A stretch of DNA of 14,787 nt from contig CAJUSH010000026.1 in the NCBI GenBank assembly GCA_910589045.1, positions 35,025 through 49,811 of the forward strand, in the 5' to 3' direction. The first letter of the stretch is position 1, and each line of letters opens with the position of its first letter. The stretch comes from an uncultured Eubacterium sp. GTDB lineage: Bacteria > Bacillota_A > Clostridia > Lachnospirales > Lachnospiraceae. Below are positions 1 to 4,055 of this stretch, in pieces. The notes beneath the pieces were generated by a model. The model saw nothing but the letters and a program-made list of their open reading frames with translations, ran no database searches and was not told the origin of the DNA. Made by a program: the position numbers and the translations under genes.

Positions 1-27
1 ACACGGGTTCGATTCCCGTACGGACTG
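1..27 (+). tRNA. 3' end of a tRNA gene (partial, isotype unresolved)
   Basis: The first bases form a typical T arm. The 5-bp stem ACGGG (3-7) pairs with CCCGT (15-19) around the 7-base loop TTCGATT (8-14). A seven-base 3' acceptor strand (20-26) and a G at the discriminator position (27) follow. The CCA end is not encoded. The 5' half, including the anticodon, lies outside the window, so the amino acid cannot be assigned. A strong intrinsic terminator begins four bases later, which supports this being the last gene of its transcript. Confidence 0.8.
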
Positions 28-30
28 CGC

Positions 31-61
31 AGGGATTTCCTTTTTGGGAAATCCCTTTTTT
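31..61 (+). terminator. Intrinsic terminator of the tRNA transcript
   Basis: A perfect 10-bp stem, AGGGATTTCC (31-40) with GGAAATCCCT (47-56), closes a six-base loop and runs straight into a T run (56-61). This is a textbook Rho-independent terminator for the upstream tRNA gene. Because of it, the next gene needs its own promoter. Confidence 0.92.
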
Positions 62-125
62 CGTTTCGAACAGCCTGCGAATTTCCGCTATCCTTTTGTC
101 ACAGACAGGCTGAAAATCCGGCGGA

Positions 126-164
126 TTTTGTAACCGGGAAGCCAAAGGCCAAATCGTTACAAAA
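126..164. repeat. Palindromic element, copy A
   Basis: A perfect 9-bp inverted repeat, TTTTGTAAC (126-134) and GTTACAAAA (156-164), encloses a small GCC-AAA-GGC hairpin (141-149), leaving a symmetric six-by-six internal loop. A closely related sequence with the same architecture is found at 1176-1206. The TTTT arm can instead pair with AAAATCC at 113-119, so two mutually exclusive foldings are possible. The element lies upstream of the promoter at 190-218 and is not part of that transcript. Its role is unknown: an interspersed repeat or a protein-binding site are both possible. Confidence 0.6.
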
Positions 165-189
165 TAATAAACGCTCTGTGCCGCTTCCC

Positions 190-218
190 TTGACAACGCC
201 AAACTATCGTGGTAGTAT
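190..218 (+). promoter_or_regulatory. Sigma-A type promoter of the exported-protein gene
   Basis: A perfect -35 box TTGACA (190-195) is followed after 17 bases by TAGTAT (213-218), which matches four of six -10 consensus bases. The predicted start of transcription is near 225, where a perfect 10-bp palindrome GACGATCGTC (225-234) lies. That palindrome could be an operator, but this is only inferred from position. The leader to the start codon at 279 is about 54 bases. Confidence 0.75.
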
Positions 219-278
219 GAAAGCGACGATCGTCTTACAGCATATGAGCAATTTTTTTAATTGAAGGAGGAAGAAAAA

Positions 279-1130
279 ATGAAATGGTTTAAACGGGGGA
301 TGCTTGCGCTTGGTATTCTGGGCGGGGTGATACTGTTCAATCCGCAATCAGCGCAGGCAAAACCTCTGAAGGAGGCCAAAGCCTACCAGATCGACCTGGA
401 TGGGGACGGAACAAAGGAAACGGTTAAATGCACGGGAAAGGCGACGGGAGAGTACTGCGGCTATGAGGTGAGTGTATATGTCAACGGGAAAAAGGCTGCG
501 TCCGTATCGGATGGAAACGCACTCTCGGCGATGATCTCCCTGCTGGATATCGACAAGGGTGACTCTGCGCAGGAGCTTTACATCCATTTTCAGAGTGAAA
601 GCGCCTGCTTTGAGCAGGGCATTTGCTACCGCTATGAAAACGGTGCACTCTCGAAGCTTTTTACCTTTTTCAACAAGGATGCGGGAAGCGGCCGTCTTTC
701 CGTCATGGAGAAGCAGCCCGGCGACGGAAAGGTCTATTTTGAGTCGGAGTTTTCCGATATGTATGTGAAGCAGGGGATGGTAAAGGGTATATATGAGATT
801 TCCTCCGGGAAGCTCAAATGGGTAAAAAAATCGGTTCTGAACACAACAGGTGCCTGGAGAAAGCAAAAGTACAGAACGACCATGGCATTGAAGGTGTACG
901 GGACCTCCGGCGCGAAATCCGAGAAGTTTACGGTGTCAAAGGGTGATGTTTTCTATGTCTACAAGATAAAGCTCAAAAAAGCCGGGGATCTGCTCTCCGG
1001 TATCACGGCCCTGTATATTAAAACCGCAGACGGCAGGACGGGCTGGATCAAAAATCCCGGGAAGGAATTTTGCGAGGGCTACATCAAAGGAGACGGCAGC
1101 TGGAGCGGCTACGCTTATGTGTGGGGTTAA
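279..1130 (+). CDS. Exported protein of unknown function with a DxDxDG motif and SH3-like C-terminus
   Basis: The product has 283 residues. The start is ATG 279, eight bases after the strong ribosome site AAGGAGG (264-270); the in-frame TTG at 261 lies before that site and is rejected. A signal peptide is clear: basic MKWFKR, a hydrophobic stretch to about residue 20, and a likely cleavage after SAQA (residue 27). The mature protein opens with AYQIDLDGDGTKE (residues 35-47), a DxDxDG motif like that of calcium-binding FG-GAP/VCBS-type repeats. The last 90 residues are beta-rich and include the phrase YIKTADGRTGWIKNP, which resembles a bacterial SH3 fold, so wall association is possible. No catalytic motif was seen. 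It has its own promoter, no evident terminator directly after it, and a palindromic element on each side. The family is not recognised and the function is unknown. Confidence 0.85.
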   Translation: MKWFKRGMLALGILGGVILFNPQSAQAKPLKEAKAYQIDLDGDGTKETVKCTGKATGEYCGYEVSVYVNGKKAASVSDGNALSAMISLLDIDKGDSAQELYIHFQSESACFEQGICYRYENGALSKLFTFFNKDAGSGRLSVMEKQPGDGKVYFESEFSDMYVKQGMVKGIYEISSGKLKWVKKSVLNTTGAWRKQKYRTTMALKVYGTSGAKSEKFTVSKGDVFYVYKIKLKKAGDLLSGITALYIKTADGRTGWIKNPGKEFCEGYIKGDGSWSGYAYVWG

Positions 1131-1168
1131 GTTGGAAGCAGTTCAGCCCGGGATCCTGCATTTACTGC

Positions 1169-1232
1169 AAAATCCGTAACAGGAAAGCCGAAGGCGGAAT
1201 CGTTATGCTAAATGAAAAAATGCACGGATTTT
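1169..1232. repeat. Palindromic element, copy B, nested in larger inverted repeats
   Basis: The core 1176-1206 (GTAAC ... GCC-GAA-GGC ... GTTAT) matches copy A (130-160) at most positions and keeps the six-by-six internal loop. It is enclosed by further inverted repeats: AAAATCCG (1169-1176) with CGGATTTT (1225-1232), and TGCATTT (1157-1163) with AAATGCA (1218-1224). AAATGCA can alternatively pair with TGCATTT at 1237-1243. It fills most of the gap between the exported-protein gene and the rimP promoter. It could act as a weak terminator or be an interspersed repeat; there is no T run after it. Confidence 0.55.
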
Positions 1233-1235
1233 CCC

Positions 1236-1264
1236 TTGCATTTCCTATTGCAAAGTGCTAAACT
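1236..1264 (+). promoter_or_regulatory. Possible promoter of the rimP-nusA operon
   Basis: TTGCAT (1236-1241) and TAAACT (1259-1264) are 17 bases apart, each matching four of six consensus bases, which would put the transcription start near 1271. A 14-bp palindrome, AACTGT-TT-ACAGTT (1261-1274), overlaps the -10 box and the start. No better hexamer pair was found between 1131 and 1341. This is a position-based guess, and the operon may have another or a weaker promoter. Confidence 0.35.
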
Positions 1265-1290
1265 GTTTACAGTTGAATATTGTACTAGAT

Positions 1291-1323
1291 AGAAAAGTGG
1301 GTTGAAAAAACCCACTTTTCTTT
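1291..1323 (+). terminator. Terminator-like hairpin in the rimP-nusA leader (probable attenuator)
   Basis: AGAAAAGTGGGTT (1291-1303) pairs perfectly over 13 bp with AACCCACTTTTCT (1309-1321) around the loop GAAAA. The right arm and the bases just after it form the U-rich tract CTTTTCTTT. The structure ends 18 bases before the rimP start, between the likely promoter and the operon. In Bacillus subtilis, NusA is known to limit its own operon by stimulating termination in the leader. The same logic is inferred here. It may be only a read-through terminator of the gene upstream. Confidence 0.65.
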
Positions 1324-1341
1324 ATGAGAGAAGGTGAAAAC

Positions 1342-1809
1342 ATGTCAAAACGACAGGACTATGAGGCACAGACGGAGGCACTGATACTCCCGATTTTAGA
1401 AAAAAACGGCTTTGAGCTTTACGATATCGAGTATGTCAAGGAGGGTGGCACGTATTATTTGCGGGCATACATTGACAAGCCGGAGGGGATCACCGTAAAC
1501 GACTGCGAAGCGGTCGCGCGGGAGATGAACCCGATTTTGGACGAAAAGGACTTTATACCGGATTCTTATGTGTTCGAGGTCAGCTCACCGGGGTTGGGCC
1601 GGCCGTTGAAAAAGGATAAGCATCTGGAAAAGAGCATCGGTGAATCGGTCGAAATTCACACGTTTCGGCCCGTCAACCATGAAAAACAGTTTCGCGGCTG
1701 TTTAAAGTGCTTTGATGCGCAGCAGATCATCATCGTGGATGAGGAAGATAAGGAGCTTACTTTTGCCAGAGCAGATATTGCCTTGATTCGCTTGGCGTTA
1801 GATTTTTAG
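1342..1809 (+). CDS. rimP: Ribosome maturation factor RimP
   Basis: RimP binds the free 30S subunit and helps assemble the head region around S12/S19. The 155-residue product has the usual length. It shows the family signature: FELYDIEYVKEGG and LRAYIDKPEGITVNDCE in the N-terminal domain, then FEVSSPGLGRPL (the family usually has D where G occurs here), and a beta-rich C-terminal domain. The start is ATG 1342, placed five bases after AAGGTG (1331-1336). The in-frame ATG at 1324 is rejected because it sits directly on the T tract of the leader hairpin and has no ribosome site. It is the first gene of the operon; its TAG stop overlaps the ribosome site of nusA. Product identity is firm from both sequence and context. 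Confidence 0.96.
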   Translation: MSKRQDYEAQTEALILPILEKNGFELYDIEYVKEGGTYYLRAYIDKPEGITVNDCEAVAREMNPILDEKDFIPDSYVFEVSSPGLGRPLKKDKHLEKSIGESVEIHTFRPVNHEKQFRGCLKCFDAQQIIIVDEEDKELTFARADIALIRLALDF

Positions 1810-1824
1810 GAGGAAAAAGGAAAA

Positions 1825-3291
1825 ATGAAGAATGAATTATTAGAGGCACTCACGATTTTGGAGCAGGAGAAAAATATCAGCAAGGACACCCTGATCGAAG
1901 CGATCGAAAACTCGCTGGTAACTGCATGCAAAAACCATTTTGGCAAATCCGATAACGTTAAGGTAGACATGGACCCCGAGACGTGTGAATACCATGTGTA
2001 TCAGGCAAAAACAGTTGTGGAAGAGGTAGAGGACCCCGTGATGGAGGTCAGCCTGCCCAGCGCACGGATGATCGATTCCAGATATGAGCTGGGGGACACG
2101 GTGAATTTTGAGATCAAGTCCCAGGAGTTCGGACGGATCGCGACGCAGAACGCAAAAAACGTCATTTTGCAGAAAATCCGCGAGGAGGAGCGCAAGGTCT
2201 TATTCAGCGAATTTTACAGTAAGGAAAAGGATATCGTCACCGGTATCGTCCAGCGCAATATCGGCAGAAATGTCAGCATCAATCTCGGCAAGGTCGACGC
2301 CATACTCACCGAAAATGAGCAGGTGCGGGGCGAGGTCTTTAAACCGACCGAGCGCATCAAGCTCTATATCTTAGAAGTAAAATCCACACCGAAGGGCCCG
2401 AAAATATTAGTATCCAGAACGCACCCGGAGCTTGTAAAGCGGCTCTTTGAGTCCGAGGTGACCGAGGTGAAGGACGGAATCGTTGAAATCAAAAGCATCG
2501 CCAGGGAAGCGGGAAGCAGAACGAAGATCGCGGTCTGCTCCAACGACCCGGATGTGGATGCGGTAGGCGCGTGCGTCGGAATGAACGGCGCCAGGGTAAA
2601 CGCCATCGTAAACGAGCTGCGGGGCGAGAAGATCGATATTATCAACTGGAACGAAAATCCTGCGATGCTCATTGAAAACGCCCTTAGCCCCGCGAAGGTC
2701 ATTTCGGTTATCGCGGATGCGGAGGAAAAGAGCGCGAAAGTGGTAGTTCCCGATTACCAGCTCTCCCTTGCCATCGGAAAGGAAGGACAGAACGCACGTC
2801 TGGCGGCCCGGCTCACCGGCTTTAAGATTGATATCAAGTCCGAGACACAGGCGCGTGAGGCCGGCGATTTCATGGATTATGAAAATGACTATGAGGACGA
2901 GGAATACTACGAGGATGAGTATTACGAGGACGACGGCTATTACGGTGACGATGCCTACGAGCGGGGTACGTACGCGGAAGGCGAATATACCGAGGGTGAA
3001 TATGCAGAAGGCGAATACGCAGAGGGTGAATATGCAGAAGGCGGATACGCAGAGGAATACGCCGAGGGTGAATACGCAGAAGGCGGATACGCAGAGGAAT
3101 ACGCCGAGGGTGAATACGCAGAGGGTGAATACACCGAAGGCGAATATGCCGAGGGCGCGTATGACGAAGATGCGTACCGGGAAGGTGAACAAAGCGGGGA
3201 CGAATATGCCGGCGATGCTTATGAGGCGGATGCCGGAAACAATGAGATAGAAGGTGGCGGTGCAGATGAAACATACGCAGACGGGCGGTAA
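1825..3291 (+). CDS. nusA: Transcription termination/antitermination factor NusA with an acidic repeat tail
   Basis: NusA binds RNA polymerase and nascent RNA, promoting pausing and intrinsic termination. The 488 residues comprise an N-terminal polymerase-binding domain (about 1-130), an S1 domain (about 135-200), KH1 with loop GMNG (252-255) and KH2 with loop GKEG (318-321). Firmicute NusA normally ends near here, at roughly 350-400 residues. This one adds about 140 residues (350-488) made almost wholly of Asp, Glu, Tyr, Gly and Ala. It contains a YAEGE-type five-residue repeat (about 383-447), within which a 14-residue block is duplicated in tandem. Glu/Asp-rich helical repeats exist at the C-terminus of proteobacterial NusA, but this low-complexity sequence does not resemble them. 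The ribosome site is AGGAGG (1808-1813). The 3' end overlaps rnpM by 26 bases. Identity is certain; the role of the tail is unknown. Confidence 0.97.
   Translation: MKNELLEALTILEQEKNISKDTLIEAIENSLVTACKNHFGKSDNVKVDMDPETCEYHVYQAKTVVEEVEDPVMEVSLPSARMIDSRYELGDTVNFEIKSQEFGRIATQNAKNVILQKIREEERKVLFSEFYSKEKDIVTGIVQRNIGRNVSINLGKVDAILTENEQVRGEVFKPTERIKLYILEVKSTPKGPKILVSRTHPELVKRLFESEVTEVKDGIVEIKSIAREAGSRTKIAVCSNDPDVDAVGACVGMNGARVNAIVNELRGEKIDIINWNENPAMLIENALSPAKVISVIADAEEKSAKVVVPDYQLSLAIGKEGQNARLAARLTGFKIDIKSETQAREAGDFMDYENDYEDEEYYEDEYYEDDGYYGDDAYERGTYAEGEYTEGEYAEGEYAEGEYAEGGYAEEYAEGEYAEGGYAEEYAEGEYAEGEYTEGEYAEGAYDEDAYREGEQSGDEYAGDAYEADAGNNEIEGGGADETYADGR
2971..3163 (+). repeat. 15-bp tandem repeat within nusA
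   Basis: About a dozen imperfect 15-bp units encode YAEGE and variants (YTEGE, YAEGG). Two 12-bp YAEE units interrupt the array, and together with their neighbours they make a 42-bp block that occurs twice in tandem. All changes keep the reading frame. Units mix synonymous codons (GAA/GAG, TAT/TAC), but neighbouring copies are close enough for slippage, so the length probably varies between strains. Confidence 0.85.
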
Positions 3292-3556
3292 GAAAACGCC
3301 GCTGCGGCAGTGCGTGGGCTGCGGCGAAATGAAGGAAAAGCGCTCGATGTACCGTGTGATCCGGACGCCGGAGGGCGGCCTTTTGATCGATACAACCGGA
3401 CGGAAAAACGGCAGGGGTGCTTATATTTGTCCGCAGGATGAATGCTTAAGGCGCGCGGCAAAGTCGAAGGGGCTTGAGCGTTCCCTGAAAATGCGGATTC
3501 CGCCGGAGGTATATGCGTCCTTAGAGGAGGAATTGAGACAAAAGCATGCACAGTGA
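3266..3556 (+). CDS. rnpM: RnpM/YlxR family RNA-binding protein
   Basis: This is a small RNA-binding protein that always sits after nusA in Firmicutes. In Bacillus it has been described as a modulator of RNase P, hence the name RnpM. The 96-residue product shows the family pattern: PLRQCVGCGEMKEKRSMYRV near the N-terminus, then DTTGRKNGRGAYIC with the GRGAY motif and further cysteines (C14, C17 and two more) consistent with the family fold. ATG 3266 is preferred because AGAAGGTGG (3249-3257) lies eight bases ahead. Two in-frame GTG codons at 3254 and 3260 overlap that site and are rejected. It overlaps the end of nusA by 26 bases and ylxQ by 11 bases, so translation is probably coupled. Confidence 0.92.
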   Translation: MKHTQTGGKKTPLRQCVGCGEMKEKRSMYRVIRTPEGGLLIDTTGRKNGRGAYICPQDECLRRAAKSKGLERSLKMRIPPEVYASLEEELRQKHAQ

Positions 3557-4001
3557 TCGTGACCAACAGGAAAAAAGAAGGCCGGACAGAGTGTTATCGA
3601 TGCTTGGCATCGCAGCCAAGGCAGGAAAAATCGCAAGCGGCGAATTTTCTGCGGAGACGGCCGTTAAATCCGGAAAGGCATACCTGGTAATCACCGCAGG
3701 GGATGCTTCGGAAAATACAAAAAAGAAATTTCGTGATATGGCAAAATTTTACGGTGTGCCCTGCAGGGTTTACGGTGACAGGGAGACACTCGGCGGCTGC
3801 ATCGGAAAGAATTACCGCGCCGTGCTCGCAGTGACTGACGAGCGTCTGGCCGGGGCGGTAATCGAAAAAATAGCATCGGTTGAAGCAGGTCCTCACACGG
3901 ACTGCCCCGGCGAAGCGAAGGGCAGTCACTGTGCTGACCGAGAGAAAAAACAGGATAACAGGCAGACGGTCTTTGATGATCCGGAAGCCCCGCAGATGTA
4001 A
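3546..4001 (+). CDS. ylxQ: L7Ae-family ribosomal protein (YlxQ) with an extended C-terminus
   Basis: It is a member of the L7Ae/L30e/S12e/Gadd45 family, which binds kink-turn RNA. The core VLSMLGIAAKAGKIASGEF and KAYLVITAGDASENTKKKF is typical, as is the later YRAVLAVTDERLAGAV. Family members are about 100 residues; this product has 151. The extra length is a short N-terminal leader and a polar tail from about residue 112. The tail coincides with a DNA hairpin at 3900-3927, described separately. ATG 3546 overlaps the end of rnpM by 11 bases, with GGAGG (3525-3529) rather far upstream; GTG 3591 would give a more usual N-terminus, so the start is uncertain. It belongs to the operon and precedes infB by 54 bases. 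Confidence 0.88.
   Translation: MHSDRDQQEKRRPDRVLSMLGIAAKAGKIASGEFSAETAVKSGKAYLVITAGDASENTKKKFRDMAKFYGVPCRVYGDRETLGGCIGKNYRAVLAVTDERLAGAVIEKIASVEAGPHTDCPGEAKGSHCADREKKQDNRQTVFDDPEAPQM
3900..3927. repeat. 8-bp inverted repeat inside the ylxQ tail
   Basis: GACTGCCC (3900-3907) and GGGCAGTC (3920-3927) are a perfect inverted repeat around a 12-base GA-rich loop, with nearby CAC and GTG extending the symmetry. No T run follows, so it is not a terminator. It lies just where YlxQ exceeds the normal family length, which suggests an inserted palindromic unit. Confidence 0.5.
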
Positions 4002-4055
4002 AGGCACAAAAGCTGCGGATGAGCGTGGAATGTAATACATGGAGGTAGTTAGTTT

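Noticed and set aside
261..278. TTG 261 as start of the exported orphan
   Set aside because: It precedes the ribosome site at 264-270, which is ideally placed for ATG 279, and ATG 279 gives a normal signal peptide.
1324..1341. ATG 1324 as start of rimP
   Set aside because: It overlaps the end of the leader hairpin and T tract with no ribosome site; AAGGTG at 1331-1336 serves ATG 1342.
2407..3274. Long antisense open frames opposite nusA
   Set aside because: They are produced by the repetitive, codon-biased nusA tail on the other strand, with low-complexity translations (runs of FGVFTLCVF or RHIRLR type) and no ribosome sites.
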